DNA of 64,000 nt from Termitidicoccus mucosus (lineage in GTDB: Bacteria > Verrucomicrobiota > Verrucomicrobiia > Opitutales > Opitutaceae). Below the pieces are notes generated by a model. That model made no database searches, was not told the DNA's origin, and saw only the letters and a program-made list of their open reading frames with translations. Numbering within the stretch: the first letter of the stretch is position 1; each line of letters begins with the position of its first letter. The position numbers and the translations under genes were made by a program. The stretch lies in NCBI RefSeq assembly GCF_038725785.1, contig NZ_CP109796.1:6758501-6822500 (forward strand). The letters run 5' to 3'. Below are positions 14,420 to 22,434 of this stretch, piece by piece.

Positions 14420-16996
14420 ATGAAATTTATCATCATGAAAAATGCATCGAATTGGCTGGCGGCAATGACCCTATGCGCGGGATTTCTGGCCGGCGGCGTT
14501 CCGTCGCGGGCCGCAGCCCCGGTTTCGGGCCCGGCCCGGGAATCCGTGGAGGTGGTGCTGCCCGCGCCGCTGGCGGATGTGGTGTTCCGGGCTGCGCGTC
14601 CAACAGCCCCCGGGGCGGACGGTTATTTTGAATTGTTCGGCGACCGGGCGGTTTATCTGACGGCGGGCAGCCAGGTGGAAATTCCCTTGGGGAGCCGGCG
14701 GGTGAAGGTGGACAAGGGGCATGTGGATTATGGGGAGAACGCCGCCGGGCGTTTGGAATTCCGGTATTATGGCCCGGGGGCAAAATTGATTTTGTCGGTC
14801 GAGGGCCGGGTTTTTGAGATTGACCGGAACGGTTTGTTGACGGCTGAGCGCGATGCGCGCGGCCAGTGGCAGTTTTCCGGCCGGGACACGCGGGGAGACG
14901 CGTCCCCGGTTTCGGAGGTGCGCGTGCTGGGCGCCCCGTCCGGTTTGCCCGCGCCGGACTCCGGGTTTTCAGGTGGCGCGCCGGGAGGGGGCGGACTGGC
15001 GGGCGATGCGTTTGGTCTGGCGGCGGCGGTCGCGCCCTCGCGTTCATCGTCTGAGCCGGCGATTTCCGCATCGGATGATTCTGGTGGCGCGCCGGTTTCG
15101 GCGGAGGAATTGAAACGCCGGTTGCGGATGCTGCCGGCGGAGGATTTTATTCTGGCATCCATGTCGATGCAGGATGCTTTTGTATTTTTGGCCCGGAAGG
15201 CGGGCATATCGTTTTTATATACAGAGTCGTCCGGCAAGCCGGGCGGCGGCCCCGATGCGCCGGCGCCGGTTTTGTCATCCGGCCTGATGACGGCGCGGGC
15301 GAGGGAAAATCCGTTCCGGCTGCTTGAATTGCTTGCTTTTGAACAGGGCTGCGTGGTGGCGCCCGTCGGCGTGACCGCGCAGCATCCGAACGGCATCTGG
15401 GTTTTGCGCTCGATGGAGAAGGAGGGATTGATTGCGCGGACGTATCGGCTCAAATACGCGTATGGCTCCGGGGCGCCCGGCGGTTCCGGCGGGGATGTCG
15501 CGGCGGCGGGTGCGTCCGGCGGCCCGCGCTCCGGCTCGGTACTGGTGCCGGCCACGTCGCGGCAGTTTCAGTCCGACGGTTCGAAATTGCAGCAGGAGCT
15601 GTCCAGTTTATTGGATTTGACCGAGCGGGGCCTGGTGGTTCCGGGGGATACGGATTATGCGGCCGATGACCGGGAATTGGACCGCGAGCTGGGTCGTCTG
15701 GGGGTGCCGCTGGTCGGGCGGACGGGCAAACAGGAGGGGCCCAAGTCGCGGGTGTTGTATTCGGATGCGCTGGGCACGCTGTTTGTCGCGGCCACGCGCC
15801 AGCAGCATGAATGGGTGCGCGGGTATTTGCGCGCGATGGACCGTCCGTCCCGGAATATTATTGTGGAGGTCAAGTTTGTCGAAACGACCAAGTCGCCCTC
15901 GTTGTCCTATGGCATCAAGTGGCCCCAACAGGTGGGGGTCGGATTTGCCGGCCGCAATGCGATGTCGTCGGCCCAGACATCTCCGCAGGGCTCGCTGAAC
16001 GGGTCTTCCGCCACGGGGGGCTCTTCCCTTTATGTGCCCGGCACGAATGTTCCCGGTTATGGGCAAAGCGGCGTGGGGATTCCGATACCGGGGGGATTTC
16101 CCCTGGTCGGGCTGTTGCAGGCCGCGGATTTGAATCTGGTTCTGTCGGCCTTGAAGGAAGACGCGCAGGGCTCGAATATCAGTTATTATTATATGCTGGT
16201 GAGCGAGAATCAGGAGATGATCTTGAAGAACACCAGCCAGGTGCCGATTCTGGCCGGCTCCGCATCGGTGTCTTCGTCCACGGGCAACGGAACGGTTTCG
16301 CAAAATGTCGAGTACCGGGACGTGGGCCTGACCCTGAATGTCAAACCCCGGATTATTGGAAAAAAGGATATTCATCTGGATTTGTCCTTCGAATTATCGA
16401 AAATCAACGGCTATGAAATGATCAACACGTCGCGTTACCCGATTCCGGGTGTGCGCAGTTATCAGGCGCCGGTGACGTTGGCCTCGGGGGCGAGCATCGC
16501 CATCGGCGGGCTGGATGAACTGGGCCGGAACACCGAAAACAGCAAGGTGCCGGTTCTGGGGGACATTCCCCTGCTGGGCCGGCTGTTTCGCAGCAAGTCG
16601 GTGCGCAAGCCCCAGACTCACATGCTGGTGTTCGTGACCGCGACGGTGCAGGACGATTACCAGCAGGGGGTCGATCAATCCCGCCGCGGCGTGTTTCTCG
16701 GGGACTGGCAGGGGTATTACGGCGGCGCGGAAACCTTGGAGGATTTGAAGGCCCGGGTTTCCGGATTGTATTCTTTCATGACCAATATTGAGCAGTCGTT
16801 GCACGATGGCAATTTGACCCGGGCGGACGCGGCCGATGTGAATGCGCTGGTTTCCGATCTGGCGCTGATTTTGGAGGATTACGACCGGATCGCGCTGGCC
16901 CAGGCGGGCGAAGGGCGTCCCGTGGAGGACGGGGGCTGGCGGTCGCAATTGCTGGACTGGCGGCGTCGCGCGCAAGCGGTCGCCTCGCGGTTGTGA
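14420..16996 (+). CDS. Secretin (PilQ/GspD family outer-membrane channel)
   Basis: 858 residues from ATG 14420, shortly after GGGAGGAG. A signal peptide of about 30 residues (LAAMTLCAGFLAGGVPSRAAA) is followed by low-complexity linkers and N-domain-like segments. The C-terminal secretin domain shows VEVKFVETTKSPSLSYGIKW, repeated beta strands, GLTLNVKPRI and the signature VPVLGDIPLLGRLFRSK near residue 712. After it comes a ~100-residue helical extension in the place of the GspD S-domain, which could bind a pilotin. Secretins form the multimeric gated pore through which the pilus or substrate crosses the outer membrane. No pilotin gene is recognised, though the lipoprotein at 27534 is in the same element. 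Confidence 0.9.
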   Translation: MKFIIMKNASNWLAAMTLCAGFLAGGVPSRAAAPVSGPARESVEVVLPAPLADVVFRAARPTAPGADGYFELFGDRAVYLTAGSQVEIPLGSRRVKVDKGHVDYGENAAGRLEFRYYGPGAKLILSVEGRVFEIDRNGLLTAERDARGQWQFSGRDTRGDASPVSEVRVLGAPSGLPAPDSGFSGGAPGGGGLAGDAFGLAAAVAPSRSSSEPAISASDDSGGAPVSAEELKRRLRMLPAEDFILASMSMQDAFVFLARKAGISFLYTESSGKPGGGPDAPAPVLSSGLMTARARENPFRLLELLAFEQGCVVAPVGVTAQHPNGIWVLRSMEKEGLIARTYRLKYAYGSGAPGGSGGDVAAAGASGGPRSGSVLVPATSRQFQSDGSKLQQELSSLLDLTERGLVVPGDTDYAADDRELDRELGRLGVPLVGRTGKQEGPKSRVLYSDALGTLFVAATRQQHEWVRGYLRAMDRPSRNIIVEVKFVETTKSPSLSYGIKWPQQVGVGFAGRNAMSSAQTSPQGSLNGSSATGGSSLYVPGTNVPGYGQSGVGIPIPGGFPLVGLLQAADLNLVLSALKEDAQGSNISYYYMLVSENQEMILKNTSQVPILAGSASVSSSTGNGTVSQNVEYRDVGLTLNVKPRIIGKKDIHLDLSFELSKINGYEMINTSRYPIPGVRSYQAPVTLASGASIAIGGLDELGRNTENSKVPVLGDIPLLGRLFRSKSVRKPQTHMLVFVTATVQDDYQQGVDQSRRGVFLGDWQGYYGGAETLEDLKARVSGLYSFMTNIEQSLHDGNLTRADAADVNALVSDLALILEDYDRIALAQAGEGRPVEDGGWRSQLLDWRRRAQAVASRL

Positions 16997-17041
16997 CGCG
17001 GCCCCGGTTCTGATCCGGTGATGTTTTTGGGGACTGCCAGC

Positions 17042-19162
17042 ATGAGCCAGCCCGAACATGGAGCGGCCGGGGAACCGGGCGCAGGGGAATCCGATTGGGA
17101 CGCCTCGTTTTTGTCGGATGCGTGGGGCCGCGGTTTGTGGCCGTGTGTTCCGCGCGCCTCCGAGCCGTCGTTTCAGGCGGTTTCATTGTGGCGCGCCTGG
17201 GCGGAGACCCGTGGTTTGGGACCGGAGTCACTGGAATGTTCCCCGTGGATACCGGTTGGCCAGGCCGGCCCCTTGCCGGTGCTGGGGCATTGGGACGCGT
17301 GCAAGCCCTTGGAAGCGGATGCGGTGCTGCCGGGATGGATTTCGGGCCGGTGCCTGGTGAGGCGCCCTTATTATGATGCCACGCTGGCTGCCTTGCGCCG
17401 GGCGATGGCGTCCGGCGTGTCCCCCGATTTGCAGGCGCCCTCGCAGCCGCCGGCCGGCGCGCGGCCCGTGTTTGGGCGCGAAGAGGAGGCGCGGGATTAT
17501 CTGGCGCGATCGGTCTGGCGGAGTGCCGCCGACGCGCTGTTGCTGCAAAATTTGCGGGGCGGCGCGGGCTGGCCGCCCGGCTGGGAGACGGCGTGGCGTC
17601 ATGTGTTCGCGGGCGGGCCGTTGATGGATGTCACGGAGGCGCGCGTGTCCTCCGATTTGGCGGAGGTGGTGCCGCCCCAACTGGCGTCCGGGTATCGCGC
17701 GGTGTGTTTTTATCGCACCGATGATGCGTATTACATCGCCATGCCGGAGCCCGGGGACTTTTTATTTCAGGATCAGTTGCTGGCCTTGACGGGCACGGCG
17801 TCGCGCCGGCAGTTGCGCTGCGTGCGGGCGTGCGGAGACCAGGTTTTGGAGGCGGCGGGCGGCACGCGCAAACGGTCGGCCTCCCAGGAGGCCCATGCGG
17901 CCGGCGTGGATGACATGGTGGTGGCGACCGTGCTGAATTCCGAGCGGTTGCGCCAGGTCAATCCCGGGCGGCTGGACATGGAGCCGAAGTTGTTTTTGGA
18001 CTGGTGCCTGTACCAAGGCTGGTTGCACAAGGCGGCGGACCTTCATTTTGAGGGGATTCCCGGCATGGGGCGGGTGCGCATGCGCGTGGACGGGAACATG
18101 CGCGTGCTGGCCCGGGCGCCGCTGCCCCTGATGACCGGGGTGGTGGCGCTGGGCCGGGACTGGGCCGGGCCCGGGTGTTCGGGCGACGCGTGGGTGCCGG
18201 GCGATGGGCGGTTTTCGTTCCGGCTGGATCAAACGGTTTACGATGTGCGCGCGGCCACCATGATGATGGGGTCCGGGGAGTATCCTTTTCCAAAGCTGGA
18301 ATTACGTTTGCTCAGCAAGGAAATCCGGCCGCTGGAGTCGATGGGATTCGAGGACTCGGTGCTGAAAATGCTCCGGCGCATGTCGCGCATGCCGCAGGGC
18401 ATGCTGGTGTTCACCGGGCCGACCAATTCGGGCAAGACTTCGACCTTGTATTCGTTGCTCAAGGAAATCAACCGGCCGGACATCAATATTCAGACGGTGG
18501 AGGATCCGATTGAGATTTCGATGTCGGGGGTCAACCAGGCGGCGGTGAACGAAAAGCATGGCGTGACGTGGGCGAAGCTGCTGCGCGCCGCGTTGCGGCA
18601 GGACCCGGACGTGCTGCTGGCCGGCGAGATTCGCGACGCGGAGACGGCCGGCATCGCGGTGCAGGGCGCGCAAACCGGGCATTTGGTGTTCACGACATTG
18701 CATACGAATTCCGCCTGCGCTGCGGTGGAGCGCCTGACGGGCATGGGAGTGGAGCCTTTTTTGCTCGGCTCGGTGCTGCTGGGGATTTCCGGCCAGCGAC
18801 TGGTGAACCGGCTTTGCCCGCGGTGCCGCCGGCCCGTGAAGGTGACGGACGTCCATCGCGATGTGTTTGGGCGGGCCGGCTGCGCGGATTTTTTGGGCGA
18901 TGTATTATACGAGCCCCGGGGTTGCGAGCATTGCGGGCATACGGGTTATGCGGGGCTCTCTTTGATTATGGAATTGTTTCCGGTCAACGACGAGGTATCG
19001 CGCCTGGTCATGCAAAAGGTTCCGTCGCCGGATTTGGAGGCGTATTTTAGGCAAAAAGGCTGCCGGACGATGTTTCAGGATTCGTTGCGGCAGGCGGCCG
19101 CGGGGGTGGTGTCGCTGGAGCATTCGCGGTTGTATGACCGGAACTGGATGTTTGCCGCATGA
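17042..19162 (+). CDS. GspE/PilB-family assembly ATPase
   Basis: 706 residues from ATG 17042, which has GGGG at good spacing; GTG 17018 and ATG 17021 are alternatives. The N-terminal ~300 residues are divergent (MshEN/N1-like position). The C-terminal ATPase has Walker A GPTNSGKTS at 459-467, where Asn replaces the usual Gly of GPTGSGKTT. An Asp box and the Walker B region DPDVLLAGEIRDAETA follow, with the His box GHLVFTTLHTNSA. A zinc-binding tetracysteine (CPRCRRP ... CEHCGHTG) is typical of GspE/PilB and absent from PilT. It powers pilin extraction and polymerisation with the GspF-like protein encoded next. No retraction ATPase (PilT) gene is in the window. Confidence 0.9.
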   Translation: MSQPEHGAAGEPGAGESDWDASFLSDAWGRGLWPCVPRASEPSFQAVSLWRAWAETRGLGPESLECSPWIPVGQAGPLPVLGHWDACKPLEADAVLPGWISGRCLVRRPYYDATLAALRRAMASGVSPDLQAPSQPPAGARPVFGREEEARDYLARSVWRSAADALLLQNLRGGAGWPPGWETAWRHVFAGGPLMDVTEARVSSDLAEVVPPQLASGYRAVCFYRTDDAYYIAMPEPGDFLFQDQLLALTGTASRRQLRCVRACGDQVLEAAGGTRKRSASQEAHAAGVDDMVVATVLNSERLRQVNPGRLDMEPKLFLDWCLYQGWLHKAADLHFEGIPGMGRVRMRVDGNMRVLARAPLPLMTGVVALGRDWAGPGCSGDAWVPGDGRFSFRLDQTVYDVRAATMMMGSGEYPFPKLELRLLSKEIRPLESMGFEDSVLKMLRRMSRMPQGMLVFTGPTNSGKTSTLYSLLKEINRPDINIQTVEDPIEISMSGVNQAAVNEKHGVTWAKLLRAALRQDPDVLLAGEIRDAETAGIAVQGAQTGHLVFTTLHTNSACAAVERLTGMGVEPFLLGSVLLGISGQRLVNRLCPRCRRPVKVTDVHRDVFGRAGCADFLGDVLYEPRGCEHCGHTGYAGLSLIMELFPVNDEVSRLVMQKVPSPDLEAYFRQKGCRTMFQDSLRQAAAGVVSLEHSRLYDRNWMFAA

Positions 19163-19223
19163 GCCGCGCGCCTCCGGGAATTCTTCTAAAAAACCATAAT
19201 GAGGGAATGAAAGACACGGAATC

Positions 19224-20483
19224 ATGAAGTCGAAATTACAATGGGATTATTATGTCTTTGAATTGCGGTCGGGCCGGAAGTCCCGCCCGGTGGAGGTGTT
19301 CGCGCCCATGGGCCGGGAGGCGGCGCTGCTCGGGGTGGGGGCGCAGGAGGGCGAACTGGTGATGCCCAGGCCGCTGGGCGCGGCGGAGCGCGCGGTGCGC
19401 GCCACGCTGGCGCGCAAGCGGTTTCCCGCAAAACAGCTTTCCTTGTTGTTCGGGGAGATTTCCCGGTTTTTGAAGGTGGGCGCGCCGGTGCGCGGCGCGC
19501 TGGCGGTGTTTGCGCGCCAGTCGTCCTCCCCTTATATTCGCGGCGTTCTGGGCGCGATGGCTTTCCGTCTGGCGGGGGGCTCGACCTTGCTGGAGGCGAT
19601 GCGGCTGTTTCCGGACGTGTTCGACACCGTGGCGTGCTCGGTGGTTTCTTCCGGAGAGGCCGGCGGCGGCGCCCGGTTGCGCGAGGGCTTTGTCTCCTTG
19701 ATGGAATTGTTTGAGCGCAAATCCTCCGTGACGGGCAAGGTGATTGCGGCCAGCGTGTACCCGGCCGGGATTTTTTGCGCGCTGGTTTTGGGCCTGGTGG
19801 CCGGCGGCATGTTTTTATTGCCGAAAATGGCCGGGACTTTGAAAAATTATAATGTGGAGATGCCGCGAGCCAGCCAGTTTTTGATGGATGCGTGCGGGAA
19901 GCTGCGGGATTATCCCGCCCTGGCGGTTTTGGTCGTCGGGGCGGCCGCCGGCTTTTTTGCCTGTGTCCCCTTGGTGATCAAATCGCGTCCGGCGCAGTGG
20001 CTGGTTTTGCGGCTGCCCGGCAGCGGCCCGGTGTTTCGCAATATGATATTGAGCCGGGTGCTCAAGGTCTACGCGATGTTGTATGAATCGGGCGCGGCGG
20101 TGCAGCGCACCTTCGAAATCCTCGCGAATGTGGCCGGGCATTGGGAGTACCGGCGGTATTTTTTGCGGATCGGCGGGGATGCGGCCCGAGGCGTGCCGCT
20201 GCCCGCGGCATTTTTCCGGGCGCAGGATGACATTCCGAGGGACGGCATGCGGCTGGCCATGTATGTCAAGGTGGGCGAGGACACCGCCTCGCTGCCGTTT
20301 GTATTAAAACAACAGGCTCAATACATGGAGTCCGACCTGAAGCTTTTTTTGGAAATGATACCGCCGCTTTTGAGCGGCGTGCTTCTGGTGTCCCTGGCGC
20401 CGGGCGTGCTTTTTGCCGGCTACGTGCTGCTGATGCCGTATTTTGTCATGATGCAGAGCCTGGTTTCGCAAATCTCTTTGTGA
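19224..20483 (+). CDS. GspF/PilC-family inner-membrane platform protein
   Basis: 419 residues. A ~60-residue N-terminal segment is followed by two GspF domains. The first has LLFGEISRFLKVGAPVRGAL and SSGEAGGGARLREGFVSLME; the second has RVLKVYAMLYESGAAVQRTF and MYVKVGEDTASLPFVL. Membrane helices are at about 180-200, 225-250 and 375-405. This two-repeat, three-helix design and length (~400) match GspF/PilC, the rotor-like platform turned by the ATPase. It directly follows the ATPase gene, the usual order. Confidence 0.9.
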   Translation: MKSKLQWDYYVFELRSGRKSRPVEVFAPMGREAALLGVGAQEGELVMPRPLGAAERAVRATLARKRFPAKQLSLLFGEISRFLKVGAPVRGALAVFARQSSSPYIRGVLGAMAFRLAGGSTLLEAMRLFPDVFDTVACSVVSSGEAGGGARLREGFVSLMELFERKSSVTGKVIAASVYPAGIFCALVLGLVAGGMFLLPKMAGTLKNYNVEMPRASQFLMDACGKLRDYPALAVLVVGAAAGFFACVPLVIKSRPAQWLVLRLPGSGPVFRNMILSRVLKVYAMLYESGAAVQRTFEILANVAGHWEYRRYFLRIGGDAARGVPLPAAFFRAQDDIPRDGMRLAMYVKVGEDTASLPFVLKQQAQYMESDLKLFLEMIPPLLSGVLLVSLAPGVLFAGYVLLMPYFVMMQSLVSQISL

Positions 20484-20496
20484 GGATTTGAGGATT

Positions 20497-21774
20497 ATGT
20501 TTTATAATCTGGCGGATTATACTCCGGGGTTGCTGGACGGGCTCAAGTCGTCGGGTGCGCTGCCCGTCGGGGTGGACTCGCGGATATTCTGCGACGCGGA
20601 GGCGGAATTTTCCTCCTTGCTGGAAACGGTGCCGTGGCTCGGGGCGTTGCATCGCGTGTCCATGGCTCTGGGGGCCGGGGGGAGCCTGCCGGCCAGTTTT
20701 GAGTTCTGGCCCTCCTTTGCGGAAACGGATGCCATTCTGGCCTGTGCGCTGCCGGGCGCAGGGGTAGGGGAGGCGGCGGTGCATGCCTGGTTTTCCGGGC
20801 ATCCTCGGTTGCGGGATGTCGCGGCTTTGTCGTGGTTGCGGGGAGGGCTGGAGGATTTGTTGCTGCCGGAGGAGGCGGATGGCTCGCGTCTGGCACTCGG
20901 GCGATTGATGGTGCGGGAGCTTCCCTCTGTGGACCGCATCCTGTGGATGCGTTTGGAGGAGTCGTCCTTGCGGGCGGATTTATCTGCCGACGGGTGGGCT
21001 TTGTGCGTCGGCGAAATGTGCCTGCGGGTTCAGGACATGGACGCGCCGATGGTCTTGGAACCCGCGGCGCTGGCGTCCGGTCTCGGGCGCGCGCCGATGT
21101 CTTTATGGGAGGATGTGGTTCGCGGCCAATTGGCGCGCCGGGGCGCATCCGGGCGGCCTGCCGCGCGGCGGTTTTCCAGTATTCGCGCCATGGTGGAGCG
21201 TGATGCTTTCGGCTTCATGGCCGATTTGGGTGTGTGCAATTATGTGCTGCGCGGCCTTGGCTGCCAGCTTGTCCAGCCCGGCGAGACGGACTGGCTGGCC
21301 CGGTTGCATTCGGAATTGGGCGTGTCCACGCAGGCGGAAATCCGCCGGCAGGTTTCCCGGATGCTGGCGCGGGGGTGCGCGCGGGTTGTGGCCCGGCACG
21401 GATTTCTGGGCGGGTTTTTGAAATCCGATCAGCACCGGGACGCCGGGGTGCCGCGGGTTTATCTAAAAAGTTTTGCCCGGGCCTTTGCCTCGGAATTGTT
21501 TTTTTTGCAAAAGGAATCCCTGTTGGAACAAATGGGAAGTCTGGCGGGCGTCGGCGGGGTGTTTTATCAGGCCGTTACGGGCCGGTTGTGGCCGTTTTTC
21601 GCCCAGGAGCGTTTGTCTTTGACCCATGGCCTGGCATTGGCTCCGTCCCGGGATTCCCTGGCGCTCGGTTACGAGCGGGAAATCGCCGGTTCCGGCGTGT
21701 CGTTGCACGGGCCGAAACACGGGGTTGAGTTATCCATCGCGGGTACGGTCGCGGGTTTGGGCAACGGCGTGTGA
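20497..21774 (+). CDS. Unrecognised pilus-operon protein
   Basis: 425 residues from ATG 20497 (TTGAGG just upstream). No signal peptide, membrane helix or known motif is visible; the protein appears cytoplasmic, Ala/Gly/Leu-rich with scattered Trp. It starts 13 bp after the GspF/PilC-like gene and is the last gene before a terminator, so it belongs to the same transcript. Possible roles are a dedicated cytoplasmic accessory, adaptor or regulator of the ATPase. It is not a prepilin peptidase (no membrane segments) and not PilT (no Walker A). Confidence 0.6.
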   Translation: MFYNLADYTPGLLDGLKSSGALPVGVDSRIFCDAEAEFSSLLETVPWLGALHRVSMALGAGGSLPASFEFWPSFAETDAILACALPGAGVGEAAVHAWFSGHPRLRDVAALSWLRGGLEDLLLPEEADGSRLALGRLMVRELPSVDRILWMRLEESSLRADLSADGWALCVGEMCLRVQDMDAPMVLEPAALASGLGRAPMSLWEDVVRGQLARRGASGRPAARRFSSIRAMVERDAFGFMADLGVCNYVLRGLGCQLVQPGETDWLARLHSELGVSTQAEIRRQVSRMLARGCARVVARHGFLGGFLKSDQHRDAGVPRVYLKSFARAFASELFFLQKESLLEQMGSLAGVGGVFYQAVTGRLWPFFAQERLSLTHGLALAPSRDSLALGYEREIAGSGVSLHGPKHGVELSIAGTVAGLGNGV

Positions 21775-21812
21775 GAGTTTGGGATTCGGTGGAGTGCCGA
21801 TGGCGGACGAGC

Positions 21813-21838
21813 ATCACGTTTGGGCAGCGTGATTTTTT
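21813..21838 (+). terminator. Probable terminator of the pilus machinery operon
   Basis: ATCACG (21813-21818) / CGTGAT (21828-21833) with a 9-nt loop, followed by a run of T to 21838, about 40 bp after the last pilus gene stop. The stem is short (6 bp), but position and T-tract fit. Confidence 0.5.
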
Positions 21839-21905
21839 GAGGATATTTCTGTTGTCGCGAAATTATATGTACGAGGTGGAGTCTCAGGGGTGATGCTTAC
21901 CCCTC

Positions 21906-22307
21906 ATCGGCTGGGCCATGGGTTCGACCCTCGAAACTGCGGTTCCCCTCGCCGTGCCACTCATGGCCCTGCGTCACCGAAAACCCGAACCCAGCCTCAT
22001 CCACCACTCGGATCGCAGCTGCTAGTACACCAGCGAAACCTATCGACAGGTATTGGCCCACCACGGCCTGCAAGCCGCCTCCATGAGCCGCAAGGGTAAC
22101 TGCTACGACTACTGAGCGAAGCGACAGTCTGACATCCCATGATGGAGTCGTTTTGAATCAGCCTCAACAACGAACCCATCCACCGAGCCCATTTTGCCAC
22201 ACGAATGCAGGCCCGCACCACGATCTTCGATTTTTTACAATCTCATCCGCCGTCACTCCTCCTTGGGCTACAAAAACCCGCTCGACTACGAATCTTCCAT
22301 CAATTAA
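21906..22307 (+). pseudogene. IS3-family transposase OrfB remnant (3' end, decayed)
   Basis: The plus strand reads IGWAMGSTLETAVPLAVPLM then LIHHSDRS, YRQVLAHHGLQA, SMSRKGNCYD, ESF, ISLNNEPIHRAHFATRMQAR and, after a frameshift, RRHSSLGYKNPLDYESSIN. This is the second half of an IS3-family DDE integrase core, including the HSDRGSQY-type and RKGNCYDNA-type motifs. In-frame stops, an inserted segment near 22112-22137 and a frameshift near 22248 inactivate it. The 5' part is missing. It borders a lower-GC insert interrupting the secretion gene region and is probably a scar of its acquisition. Confidence 0.85.
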
Positions 22308-22415
22308 CACTCATCCATCAACCAACCCGCTATCCGTTTTTCGGAGCAAGCTCAGATGTCTTCAATCAACGTGAATTTTATGATTCCTAAAATCATATCT
22401 TTTCCTGCGAACGCA
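22308..22415. other. Short interval before the STAND-type gene
   Basis: AT-rich, with a palindrome TATGATT-CCTAA-AATCATA at 22379-22397, about 20 bp before the 22416 site. It could be an operator, part of a promoter, or the decayed IS end. Confidence 0.35.
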
Positions 22416-22434
22416 GCATAACTAAGGATTATGC
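22416..22434 (+). repeat. Left copy of a 19-bp recombinase-core-like inverted site
   Basis: GCATAA-CTAAGGA-TTATGC: two 6-bp inverted arms around an asymmetric 7-bp spacer. The same spacer and near-identical arms recur on the other strand at 25967-25985. The two copies differ at two symmetrical arm positions (C/G against G/C), so each stays palindromic. The next bases (GTG) also match. The site covers the start codon of the STAND-type gene. Confidence 0.6.

Noticed and set aside
21918-21930. GGTTCGACCC-type sequence resembling a tRNA T-loop
   Set aside because: No acceptor or anticodon stems fit around it; it lies within the recognisable IS3 OrfB remnant.
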